Shown here in pieces: positions 53,909 through 62,647 of a stretch of 64,000 bases of DNA (positions are counted from its first letter, which is position 1; the number at the start of each line of letters is the position of its first letter). Origin of the DNA: Bacillota bacterium (lineage in GTDB: Bacteria; Bacillota; Clostridia; TANB77; CAG-465); the NCBI GenBank assembly GCA_023460235.1, contig JAEWRE010000083.1, positions 104,490-168,489 on the forward strand. The letters run 5' to 3'. Below the pieces are notes generated by a model, which saw only the letters and a program-made list of their open reading frames with translations, searched no databases and had not been told where the DNA came from. The position numbers were made by a program, and so were the translations under genes.

Positions 53909-54481
53909 TTAATTAGTATGAATTGTTTTGGCTTTTATGAAATTAAATCTCCTTCTAAATGGATTCAAAACCCAAAAAACTTTATCCTTATATATACTTT
54001 TTAACTTGTAATATGTGATTATATTTTTAGCATGAAAATATAATTTACCCTTATATTTGCTTAGCATATTAATAATTTTATTTTCAAATCTTTTATTCAT
54101 TAGCCCTTTTACTTCAATTAAAAGTGTAACTTTACCATCTATAACTTTAAGTGCTTCCTCAAGAGTAGGAACACTGCTTTGAGTTTTTAATATTTTACAT
54201 TTTTCAATTTGATCAAAAGTCATCTTACTTGCTCTTCCACTAATACCAAGTAACCTTTTTAAATATCTGTCATGCAAACATATTATTATTCCATCTTTTG
54301 TCATTCTAATGTCTAATTCTATAGCCTCTTTTCTTCTTATTGCTTCTTCATATGCAAGCATAGAATTTTCTGGATAATTAAAATGATATCCTCTATGTGC
54401 GATTGTCTCTTTGTATATATTATCAAGATTATTTTTAGCCTTTCTTGGTATATAAGTTATATATTTAAAAAAATTTAGCAT
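53909..54481 (-). CDS. Glycerophosphodiester phosphodiesterase family protein, short
   Basis: 190 residues from ATG 54481 behind GGAGG; a longer frame upstream has no ribosome site. The catalytic HRG is in TIAHRGYHFNYPENSMLAYE, the acidic pair in AIELDIRMTKDG, and the His in CLHDRYLKRL. PTLEEALKVI and LLIEVKG complete the core. The barrel is shorter than the usual 240 or so residues: the strands after about residue 150 are abbreviated and the end is basic (RRRFNFIKAK). It may be truncated. It lies 47 bases after spoVT and is a second GDPD close to the tandem one at 49550. Confidence 0.86.
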   Translation of the reverse strand: MLNFFKYITYIPRKAKNNLDNIYKETIAHRGYHFNYPENSMLAYEEAIRRKEAIELDIRMTKDGIIICLHDRYLKRLLGISGRASKMTFDQIEKCKILKTQSSVPTLEEALKVIDGKVTLLIEVKGLMNKRFENKIINMLSKYKGKLYFHAKNIITYYKLKSIYKDKVFWVLNPFRRRFNFIKAKTIHTN

Positions 54482-54528
54482 ATTTTTCCTCCAAAAAAGT
54501 ACAAGATATACTTGCACTTAAAATATAA

Positions 54529-55074
54529 TTAACCTTCCATTTGTTTTCCTAAAAATAATGCAGCTGTTTGTGCTAGTTTAACTTCTGTAGTTGATATTCT
54601 TTTACTGTCTTCTAATGAGAATATGACTACAGTTCCTATTGCATCAGCATCACTAATTATCGGAGCAATAACTTGAGATACGTATTTTAATTCTGTATCA
54701 TCTTTAATTATTTTCACTCGTCTTTCGTCTTTTGTCTGAAAAGTTGCTCTATCTTCCATTATTTTCATTACATCTTTACTTATATCTCTACCTAAATAAT
54801 TACTCTTTTGAGTTCCTGCTACTGCTATTACAGAATCCTTATCTGTTATACAAATAATAAATCCTGAAGTTGAATTTAAAGTATCTGCATATTGAGTCGC
54901 AAGTTCAAGTAAATCTCCTAGTGGTGCATATTTTTTAAATATTATCTCACCATTTTTTTCTGTATAAATCTCTAGTGGATCACCTTCTCTTATTCTTAAT
55001 GCTTTTCTTATTTCTTTTGGTATTACTACTCTACCAAGTTCATCAATTTTTCTAACTATTCCAGTAGCTTTCAT
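54529..55074 (-). CDS. spoVT: Stage V sporulation regulator SpoVT
   Basis: 181 residues with an AGGAGG site. The N-terminal swapped-hairpin AbrB domain is MKATGIVRKIDELGRVVIPKEIRKALRIREGDPLE (about 1-50). A GAF-like domain follows (about 55-180), ending LAQTAALFLGKQ. SpoVT regulates forespore genes late in sporulation, so its presence supports an endospore-forming host. Length and domain order match the family. Confidence 0.95.
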   Translation of the reverse strand: MKATGIVRKIDELGRVVIPKEIRKALRIREGDPLEIYTEKNGEIIFKKYAPLGDLLELATQYADTLNSTSGFIICITDKDSVIAVAGTQKSNYLGRDISKDVMKIMEDRATFQTKDERRVKIIKDDTELKYVSQVIAPIISDADAIGTVVIFSLEDSKRISTTEVKLAQTAALFLGKQMEG

Positions 55075-55144
55075 CTTTACCTCCTAATAAACTTTTATAC
55101 TAGTATTATTTGGAAATTTTGACTAAATATTCAAAATTTATAAC

Positions 55145-55177
55145 AAAAAGTAGGCAAATAAATTTCACCTACTTTTT
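55145..55177 (-). terminator. Terminator of the KAP-like gene
   Basis: AAAAAGTAGG pairs with CCTACTTTTT and a T run follows. Confidence 0.75.
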
Positions 55178-55183
55178 ATCATT

Positions 55184-57178
55184 TTACATTTTATATAATC
55201 TAGCTATTTTATCAATAGTATTAGCTAAGTTTTCTAACAACACATGCTTTATAGTTTTATTTTCAACATTTTCTTTTGACTTCCTAATAATAACACAAAG
55301 CTTCTTTAAATTCTTACAATCTTTTTCAAATAAATCTTCATTTTCTTTATATCTTTCTTGAATTAAGTTTATTATGTTGTATAAATCATAATTTGGTGTT
55401 AAATCAAGTTTTGAATATAAATCATCCATATCATATTTTGAAAATACAGCAACATTTTTATATTCATTAACTATTTGCTTATAGAATTCTTGTATATTAT
55501 TTGGTAGTAATTTAAATAATTCATTTGCTTTTTGTAAAGCTATTTCTTGTAAAGCCATATTTTTTATTTCAATATATTTGTCTTTTATTTCTTCAACATC
55601 TCTATCTTCAATATCATAATCAAAATCTAAATCATATGTTTCTTCGTAAAGATTTTCAATATTATTCATTGCAGAAATCTGCATTCCTAACTCAAAACAT
55701 CTCTTTAATTCTGGTATTTGAATTTTAATTAATTGAAGTGATATAAGATATTTATATACTGCAAATAGCTTTATATGTTGTTTAAATTCAACTTTACCAA
55801 GCTTTATTTCTTCTAAAACTTGTTTCCAAAGCAAATCAAAATCATAGTCAGGTAATTTCCAATATTCACCATTTAACATATTGTTATAATTTAGTATTTC
55901 ACCATTTTTAGTCATTTTTTCTTTTGAAGCATATACTTCTCTCATATTGTCTCTATATATTTTTTCATCAAAATATCTAGTTCTTATATATACTTCAATA
56001 AATTTGAAAAATCTATATTCTTGATCTGTATTTATAAAATAATTATTATCAAACTCTCTCAGGTAGAATTGATTATTATCGTTTAATATCTTAGATGTAA
56101 ATATAACTGATGTATATTCATCATTATCTTTTATTGCTTTTAATTTTTCTTTACTTACATTTCCAGCCTTGATTTCAAAAGATACTGCAATTGTAAAAGT
56201 AAGCATTGTACTTAATATATCTCTTGACATATTTGGATAATCTCTTTTTACACTATCAAATATCTTTTCAAAATCATTTAATGCATGTTTTAAGATTCTT
56301 AAATTTCTTGTATTTGATTTCTTAAATGCAGCTATAATAGTAGAATTGTTCCTTTTATAGAAATCATGAAGTTCTTCATTATATGAATATTTCATTATCA
56401 TTCCACTTAGTATATATGCATATTCTGGAACATATTCAAATGTTTCTCCAATTAGCTTTTCTTTTATTCTTTCATATGCATTTGCTTTATCAAATATATC
56501 TGATATTTTGTTTTCAATTAAGTTTCCAATAGGTACTGTTTGTCCATTTTCATCTAAAATGCCTTTGCCTAATCTGGGTTTTAATTCACCCTCTTTATCA
56601 AGTATATATGTTGCAATTAAAGTTTTCATTTCTACATTTGTATTTTTAAACTTAGTTGCAAGCTCTTTTTCATTACAGATCAAAATAGTTTTTATTCCAT
56701 CATGTTCAACAAAATTATTTATATATCCAAGAATATCTATAACATCAACATTTGCTCTTTCAAGGTCATCAAAACAAAGTATTTTATCATCAATTGAAAA
56801 TATTTTTGAAAAGTCTACTTTATCAGAGCTAAAGCTTGTACTTCCAAAAAGATTAGCCATATCAAGTCCAGTTTTTACATATTCTGGAATCAAATTTCCT
56901 TCTCTTGTATCTACAAACTTCTTTAATGATTTACTTATATTAGGATTTGTTTCAATAAATATTTTTTTACTTATTTCTTCTAAGCTATTAATACCATACA
57001 GTGACATATATATAGTTTTATATTTTTTCTCACCAATACGAATTGATTCTAATCTACTTCTTAATTTATTATTCCAAAAGTAAGTTTTACCGCTACCCCA
57101 TTCACCATTTAACATTATAGCATAATCAGTATATGGTTTTCTAACATAGTCACATATACATTCAATTAATTCTTCCAA
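55184..57178 (-). CDS. KAP-family P-loop NTPase
   Basis: 664 residues with a TTG start at 57178 behind GAGGTG. Walker A is LNGEWGSGKTYFW at about 24-36, and Walker B is ILCFDDLER at about 135-143, followed by the KAP-like IDILGYINNFVEHDG and TILICNEKEL. The rest (about 250-664) is long and helical with many charged residues and no membrane helix, unlike membrane-bound KAP proteins. Many KAP NTPases belong to phage-defence or stress systems, but no effector gene is adjacent. It stands alone between spoVT and a small membrane protein gene. Confidence 0.85.
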   Translation of the reverse strand: MEELIECICDYVRKPYTDYAIMLNGEWGSGKTYFWNNKLRSRLESIRIGEKKYKTIYMSLYGINSLEEISKKIFIETNPNISKSLKKFVDTREGNLIPEYVKTGLDMANLFGSTSFSSDKVDFSKIFSIDDKILCFDDLERANVDVIDILGYINNFVEHDGIKTILICNEKELATKFKNTNVEMKTLIATYILDKEGELKPRLGKGILDENGQTVPIGNLIENKISDIFDKANAYERIKEKLIGETFEYVPEYAYILSGMIMKYSYNEELHDFYKRNNSTIIAAFKKSNTRNLRILKHALNDFEKIFDSVKRDYPNMSRDILSTMLTFTIAVSFEIKAGNVSKEKLKAIKDNDEYTSVIFTSKILNDNNQFYLREFDNNYFINTDQEYRFFKFIEVYIRTRYFDEKIYRDNMREVYASKEKMTKNGEILNYNNMLNGEYWKLPDYDFDLLWKQVLEEIKLGKVEFKQHIKLFAVYKYLISLQLIKIQIPELKRCFELGMQISAMNNIENLYEETYDLDFDYDIEDRDVEEIKDKYIEIKNMALQEIALQKANELFKLLPNNIQEFYKQIVNEYKNVAVFSKYDMDDLYSKLDLTPNYDLYNIINLIQERYKENEDLFEKDCKNLKKLCVIIRKSKENVENKTIKHVLLENLANTIDKIARLYKM

Positions 57179-57258
57179 ATTATATACACCTCTTTATTAC
57201 AATTTTATACAATTCTATCATATATTATAAAAATCTACAACTAGTAATTAAAGTTTAA

Positions 57259-57666
57259 TTATTCATTATCTCTATTATCTTTTTTAATCAAAGTACAGTA
57301 TACTATAACCATAATTACAGAGCATAGTAATCCAAAATAAAATTCTGGATATGTCATTTTAATACTCATAGCTAAACTTATTTTTGAATCTATATAGAAA
57401 TAATGCCAAAATATAAACCAAAATAATTCAATTAGAATGATTGATACTAATGATACTAAGCAAATTATTTTATTTACCTTTTGATCCTTAAATTTAATCC
57501 ATACTCCTGCAATAAAAGTAAATATAGATATAATAGTAATGGGATTATATAAAATTATTAATCCTCGTATTTCCTGAACTCCTCTAACACTTCCAAAAAA
57601 GCTTAATTGCATAGGAAGTAAACTAAGTAAGAATATTATTGATAATATTATTTTTTCTTTCTTCAT
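57259..57666 (-). CDS. Small four-helix membrane protein, unknown
   Basis: 135 residues. Hydrophobic segments at about 6-25, 38-56, 65-90 and 105-127 predict four membrane helices. Charged residues are confined to the loops and the C-terminal tail (KKDNRDNE). I do not recognise a family. It lies 21 bases downstream of recD2 on the same strand, so it may be co-transcribed with it. Confidence 0.7.
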   Translation of the reverse strand: MKKEKIILSIIFLLSLLPMQLSFFGSVRGVQEIRGLIILYNPITIISIFTFIAGVWIKFKDQKVNKIICLVSLVSIILIELFWFIFWHYFYIDSKISLAMSIKMTYPEFYFGLLCSVIMVIVYCTLIKKDNRDNE

Positions 57667-57687
57667 TTTTGACCTTCCTTTTTATTA

Positions 57688-59868
57688 TTAAACATTCCTT
57701 AATATTTTTTGTCTCAAACCTGTAACTCTATTTTTTGAATCTATGTTATCTACCATATAATTTAGGACTTTTTTACTGCCTATTATTATTAACATTTTCT
57801 TTGCTCTTGTCATTGCAGTATATAATAAGTTACGTGTAAATAATCTTTGATATCCTGTAAATATTGGAAGTATTACATAGTCAAATTCACTACCTTGACT
57901 CTTGTGTATTGTAACCGCATATGCATGTTCTAACTGTTCAATTTCATCAAAATTATAGTCTACCTTTTTGCCATCAAAATCTATTGTAATTATCTCTTCA
58001 ACATTACTTATCTTTTCTATATAGCCTATATCTCCATTATATATTCCTTCATTTACAGTACCATCTAATAAATACGATTTATCATAATTATTAATAATTT
58101 GCATTACTTTATCGCCTTCTCTAAATGTTCTATCTCCAAATTTCTTCTCACTTTTCTTAGCTGAATGTTTATTTAATATTTCTTGTATTACATGGTTTAG
58201 CTGTATTGTTCCAAGTTCTGTTTTTTTCATTGGTGTAAGAATTTGCAAATCTTTTAAAGTATCAATACTTGCAAAACCTTCTAATCTATATGTAAGAAGA
58301 GAAGAAATCTCAGATATTACATCATCTGTTGAAGCAGAATTTATAAAGAACATATCAGTGTCTTTACTTTTAAAGTCTGGATATTCTCCGTTATTTACTT
58401 TATGTGCATTAAGTATTATATCACTTTGTTCACTTTGTCTATATATTTGTTTTAAATATACAACATTTGCAACTTGAGAATCAATTATATCTTTTAATAC
58501 ACTTCCTGGTCCTACAGAAGGTAACTGATTTATATCACCAACTAATATTATTTTTGTGTCTATCTTTATCCCTTTTAATAAATTATTCATCATTAAAGTA
58601 TCGATCATAGAAGATTCATCAACAATTACTACATCAGCCTCTACAATTTTTACTTGAGTCTCTAATATGGAATCCAAATCTCTATCATCTACTTTATTTA
58701 TTTCAAGTAATCTATGTAATGTCTTTGCTTCCCTTTCAGTAGTCTGAGTTATTCTTTTAGCAGCTCGTCCAGTAGGTGCGCAAAGAACATATCTTTTATC
58801 TAGTAATTCTAATATATCTATTATACATTTTATAATTGTTGTTTTACCTGTTCCAGGACCACCAGTTATTATACTAATATGATTATTTAAAGATACATTA
58901 ATTGCCTCTTTTTGTTCACTAGATAAAACAATACCAGTATCTTTTTCAATATCTTTTATATATTTTTCAATTTCAATATTTGTACTTGAAATCATAGTAT
59001 GAGCAACAACACTTTTTGCAATATTCTCCTCAGCAATATATAAACTGCGTCTAAATATATATTCTTCATCATCTATCGTTTGAGAATATAAATTTTTTGA
59101 AATCTGCAGTCTTATAATTGCATTTTCTACGTCGCCTTTATCAACTTCTAGTATTTTTGCTGCATATTCAATTAAAGTATCCTTACCAACACATGTATGT
59201 CCAAATTCTGTTATTTGATTAATCGCAAATATCATGCCAGAATCAATTCTTTCTTCATTATTTGATGAAATACCTATCTTTTTGCCTATATCATCAACCA
59301 ATTTAAATTCTAAACTTTTAACAAATTTCAATAAACTATATGGATTTTCATTTATAACTTTAATTGTATCTTGTCCAAGTACCTGATATATTTTATTTGC
59401 TATAATTACAGAAATACCAAAATCAGATAAAAATTCAACACAGTTCCACTTCTCATACTCTTCATTAAAAAATTCAGATAAAGCACTTATCTTTTCATAA
59501 TTTAATCCTTTTATTCCCTCTAATTTTGACTGATTAAAACGTATGACTGATACGGTATCATCTCCAAACATATCAACTATAGTTTTAGCAGTCTTTTTAC
59601 CTATACCTTTTATATTATCTGATATATACTGAATTAATGCTGAACTTGTTTTAGGTAACATTTTCTTATATGAGTTGAATTTAAATTGTTTTCCATATAC
59701 CTTGTGAGTATCCTCAACACCTTCAAATTCTATTTCATCTCCAACTTCAATATTATCAGTTTCTCCAACTGCAGTAATATATTCATTTTGAGATTTTATT
59801 AATAAAACAGTCCAAGAATTTGTTTCATTTTTATATATTATTGTTTCAATTTTGCCTTCTAATTTCAT
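57688..59868 (-). CDS. recD2: RecD2 family ATP-dependent DNA helicase
   Basis: 726 residues. The N-terminal OB-like and helix-hairpin-helix region (IKGIGKKTAKTIVDMFG) is characteristic of RecD2/YrrC. The superfamily 1 core has Walker A GGPGTGKTTI, Walker B DVVIVDESSMID, LVGDINQLPSVGPG, and near the C-terminus YAVTIHKSQGSEFDYVILP and LLYTAMTRAKK. RecD2 is a 5'-3' DNA helicase in repair and replication restart. Length is normal. No recB or recC is present, as is usual for this type. Confidence 0.95.
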   Translation of the reverse strand: MKLEGKIETIIYKNETNSWTVLLIKSQNEYITAVGETDNIEVGDEIEFEGVEDTHKVYGKQFKFNSYKKMLPKTSSALIQYISDNIKGIGKKTAKTIVDMFGDDTVSVIRFNQSKLEGIKGLNYEKISALSEFFNEEYEKWNCVEFLSDFGISVIIANKIYQVLGQDTIKVINENPYSLLKFVKSLEFKLVDDIGKKIGISSNNEERIDSGMIFAINQITEFGHTCVGKDTLIEYAAKILEVDKGDVENAIIRLQISKNLYSQTIDDEEYIFRRSLYIAEENIAKSVVAHTMISSTNIEIEKYIKDIEKDTGIVLSSEQKEAINVSLNNHISIITGGPGTGKTTIIKCIIDILELLDKRYVLCAPTGRAAKRITQTTEREAKTLHRLLEINKVDDRDLDSILETQVKIVEADVVIVDESSMIDTLMMNNLLKGIKIDTKIILVGDINQLPSVGPGSVLKDIIDSQVANVVYLKQIYRQSEQSDIILNAHKVNNGEYPDFKSKDTDMFFINSASTDDVISEISSLLTYRLEGFASIDTLKDLQILTPMKKTELGTIQLNHVIQEILNKHSAKKSEKKFGDRTFREGDKVMQIINNYDKSYLLDGTVNEGIYNGDIGYIEKISNVEEIITIDFDGKKVDYNFDEIEQLEHAYAVTIHKSQGSEFDYVILPIFTGYQRLFTRNLLYTAMTRAKKMLIIIGSKKVLNYMVDNIDSKNRVTGLRQKILRNV

Positions 59869-59936
59869 AATTCTCTTACTTCCTCTGATTACTTAATTAT
59901 ATTATATTTTAAGTTTTTTTTCAATTAAATAAACTA

Positions 59937-59980
59937 AAAAATAGTTATTTTAGAAATATGTTCTAAAATAACTATTTTAT
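59937..59980 (-). terminator. Terminator of the phosphohexomutase gene
   Basis: AAAATAGTTATTTTAGAA pairs perfectly with TTCTAAAATAACTATTTT around a five-base loop. Confidence 0.8.
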
Positions 59981-60000
59981 ATATTTTAATTTTCCACTTT

Positions 60001-61407
60001 TTATTTTCTATCTATTTCTAAAATAAGAGAATTAACTAAAGTTTCAAATTCATTTTTTATTTCTTCTAATCTATTCTCAGTTTCAGCTTCAAATCTTAAA
60101 GTTAATTTTGGACTAGTGTTTGACATTCTTACTATAGCAAATCCATCTGCGAATTCAGGTCTTGCACCATCAATTGTAGCAGTGTTATATCCTTTATTTA
60201 TGCAATATTCTTTAACTCTTTCTACTATCTTTGCTTTATTTTCATCACTTACACTTATTTTAATTACTGGTGTTGAATAATATTTTTTTAATGTAGCTTC
60301 TATCTCAGATAATGTACTTGTTCCATTGTCTATTACTTCAATTATTCTAAGGCCAGCATATATTCCATCATCAAATCCATAAAATTTATCTTTAAAGAAT
60401 GTATGACCAGATATTTCACCACCAAAAAGTAGTCCTTCCTTTAACATTTCTCTTTTAATATATGAATTACCTGTTTTATATACTATTGGTTCCCCACCAT
60501 TTTTTCTTATTTCATCTGATAAGGTTTTTGAACAACTAACATCAAACATTATACCTTTAATATCAATTGTTGGTAATATATATTTAGACATTATAGCCAT
60601 GTAATAATCACTAGAAATTATATTTCCTTTTTCATCCACGCAACCAACTCTATCACAATCACCATCAAATGCAATACCGATGTCAGCACCAACTTCTTTT
60701 ACCTTTTCTTGTAATTTAACCAAATTTTCAGCTTCTGCCGGATCTGGATGATGATTTGGAAAATCAGGATCAGAATCACAGAATATATATGTAACATCTA
60801 AATCAAATTTAGAAAATACATCTTTTGCAATTATTGAAGCTGTTCCATTCCCACAGTCAACAACAACTTTTAATTTTTTGTTAAAATTAAATTTAGAGAC
60901 AAACATTTCAATATATCTATCTTTAATGTCAACTTTTTCAAGTTCTGCTGATCCATCGATAAACTCTCCTGATAATACAAAATCCCTAAAGTTTTCTATT
61001 TCTTCACCGCAAATTTCACCTTTTATATCAAAGGCGATTTTAAAACCGTTATATTCTTTTGGATTATGACTTGCAGTTACCATTATTCCAGCATGAATAT
61101 TATATATTTCATTTGCAAAATATAGCATTGGGCTTGTAACTAATCCTAAATCTATAACACTCACACCAGTTGAGAGTATTCCATCAATAAGAGCTTTTGA
61201 TAGTGATGGAGATGATATTCTATTATCATGTCCTACAATTACTTTTTTCTCATTGTAATCTTTAATTAAAAGTGTACCATATGCTTTACCAATTGTATAT
61301 GCTACATCTTCATTTAAATCGTCCCCATAAATTCCTCTTATATCATATCCTCTAAAAATATATTTACTTATATTACTTGTTATAACCATAAAAATATCAA
61401 AATACAT
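60001..61407 (-). CDS. Phosphomannomutase/phosphoglucomutase
   Basis: 468 residues. The phosphoserine loop is VTASHNPKEYNGFKI, the metal-binding loop is FDGDCDRVGC, the sugar loop is GGEISGHTFF, and the C-terminal phosphate loop is VRMSNTSPKLTLRFEAE. The start YIFRGYDIRGIYG is typical. It interconverts hexose 1- and 6-phosphates for nucleotide sugars. The motifs favour the ManB/PMM-PGM class over GlmM. The start is uncertain: AAAGGGG is about 20 bases before the ATG at 61407, and a second ATG at 61389 has no ribosome site. Confidence 0.93.
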   Translation of the reverse strand: MYFDIFMVITSNISKYIFRGYDIRGIYGDDLNEDVAYTIGKAYGTLLIKDYNEKKVIVGHDNRISSPSLSKALIDGILSTGVSVIDLGLVTSPMLYFANEIYNIHAGIMVTASHNPKEYNGFKIAFDIKGEICGEEIENFRDFVLSGEFIDGSAELEKVDIKDRYIEMFVSKFNFNKKLKVVVDCGNGTASIIAKDVFSKFDLDVTYIFCDSDPDFPNHHPDPAEAENLVKLQEKVKEVGADIGIAFDGDCDRVGCVDEKGNIISSDYYMAIMSKYILPTIDIKGIMFDVSCSKTLSDEIRKNGGEPIVYKTGNSYIKREMLKEGLLFGGEISGHTFFKDKFYGFDDGIYAGLRIIEVIDNGTSTLSEIEATLKKYYSTPVIKISVSDENKAKIVERVKEYCINKGYNTATIDGARPEFADGFAIVRMSNTSPKLTLRFEAETENRLEEIKNEFETLVNSLILEIDRK

Positions 61408-61452
61408 ATAATGATATATGTACTTTTTCCCCTTTCGTATTGATCTATTTGT

Positions 61453-62019
61453 TTAAATTTCTAACCATTCTAAATATTTCTTTTTAATCAAGTTGCTAAC
61501 TTGTAATGGAGTCAAATCAGTAGTATCAATTACTAGATCATAGTTTTTCATATCATCTTTATTTATTCCATAAACTTCCATATATCTTTTATTTTCGGAA
61601 GCTATTCTTTTTAACATATCTTGTTTTTGTTCTTCAATTGTATCAAACATTTCAGTATCTTTTCTACATTCATTAGTATCACAATGAGCTCTACTTGCTG
61701 CTACATCAATATCTACTTTTAAATACACTTTAAAAGAATTTGGTACAGCATACCATCCAAGCCTTGCATCAACTATTAAATTATCATTTTCTTTTGCATA
61801 TCTTTCTGCACTTCTTTCAATTTCAATATCAATTTCTGGATGTGATTGAACATGTATATTAAATTCAGTTACAGACATATTACTTTTTTTAGCCAATTCT
61901 CTAAAATATTGTCCATTTCTATATATTTCATATCCTAATTCATCTTGCAAAAGTTTTGTAACGGTACCCTTTCCTGCTGCGGGATCTCCTGTTATTGTAA
62001 TGATATGTTTTTTTTGCAT
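61453..62019 (-). CDS. Cytidylate-kinase-like nucleotide kinase
   Basis: 188 residues. Walker A is ITGDPAAGKGTVTKLL at residues 8-23. A lid-like region with SASRAHCD-type sequence (VAASRAHCDTNECRKD) and a helical end VSNLIKKKYLEWL follow. This is the short cytidylate-kinase-like (AAA_33-related) group rather than classical Cmk or Gmk. It lies 6 bases after rpoZ, the place where gmk is found in many Bacillota. The phosphorylated nucleotide is not certain. Confidence 0.82.
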   Translation of the reverse strand: MQKKHIITITGDPAAGKGTVTKLLQDELGYEIYRNGQYFRELAKKSNMSVTEFNIHVQSHPEIDIEIERSAERYAKENDNLIVDARLGWYAVPNSFKVYLKVDIDVAASRAHCDTNECRKDTEMFDTIEEQKQDMLKRIASENKRYMEVYGINKDDMKNYDLVIDTTDLTPLQVSNLIKKKYLEWLEI

Positions 62020-62025
62020 AATATA

Positions 62026-62319
62026 TTACTCCTCATCCTCAACAGACTCTTCATCTTCTTGTATTTCTAATTCTTCTAAATTATTTTCTTCAACTTCCTT
62101 TATTTCAGGTTCTATAACATATTCCCCATTTATTTTTACATATGCTTTTCCACTTACGATTTCTTCTGCTGCAAGATCAACTGCGTCATGAATGTTTCTA
62201 TCATTTTCAGCTGCCCTTCTATCTTCAATATTTCTTGCCCTTTTAGATATTGCTAAAGCAGCTTGATACCTATTTCCTACTTTTGGCATTATTTCTTTTA
62301 CATTTGGTTTTGATAACAT
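62026..62319 (-). CDS. rpoZ: RNA polymerase omega subunit
   Basis: 97 residues with an AGGAGG site. KVGNRYQAALAISKRARNI and AVDLAAEEIVSGKAYV are the omega signature. The acidic tail after about residue 70 (EIKEVEENNLEELE) is long but common in Bacillota. It is followed at 6 bases by a nucleotide kinase gene and preceded by a good promoter. Confidence 0.95.
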   Translation of the reverse strand: MLSKPNVKEIMPKVGNRYQAALAISKRARNIEDRRAAENDRNIHDAVDLAAEEIVSGKAYVKINGEYVIEPEIKEVEENNLEELEIQEDEESVEDEE

Positions 62320-62353
62320 TATATAATTCCTCCTTAAAATAAAACTTATTAAT

Positions 62354-62382
62354 ATTTTAACATATTTTTAATATTTTTACAA
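62354..62382 (-). promoter_or_regulatory. Promoter of rpoZ
   Basis: TTGTAA (62377-62382), 17-base spacer, TAAAAT (62354-62359), about 35 bases before the ATG. Confidence 0.55.
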
Positions 62383-62559
62383 CGTTTATAAGTTTTTATA
62401 TTTCAAATACATAAAAAAATAATTATTACAATAAAAAACATCTCATGAATCCATTTGAAATATTTAATGCTTATATTTAATATTTTATTACTAATTACAT
62501 AACACTCTTAATTATTTTGGAGTGTTTAACATTTTAAAGATATATATTAAGCTTGAAAA
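62383..62559. other. AT-rich intergenic stretch with one small inverted repeat
   Basis: I see no gene. AACACTC (about 62501) and GAGTGTT (about 62520) form a small inverted repeat that could be a weak terminator-like element. Nothing else is supported between rpoZ and the terminator at 62560. Confidence 0.5.
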
Positions 62560-62592
62560 AATCGAAATGAATTTTGAATTCATTCCGATTCT
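62560..62592 (-). terminator. Terminator of the partial gene at the right edge
   Basis: GAATCGGAATGAATT pairs with AATTCATTTCGATTTTTT on the minus strand and a T run follows. Confidence 0.75.
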
Positions 62593-62647
62593 TTTAGTTC
62601 TAAAACATTGACATTTCTAATATATTTTTAAATTGAATTTAGTAATA

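Noticed and set aside
55075..55140. Sigma-G promoter upstream of spoVT
   Set aside because: A GAATA-like -35 and an AATACTA-like -10 box are visible, but the spacer is about 20 bases, which is too long to support a call.
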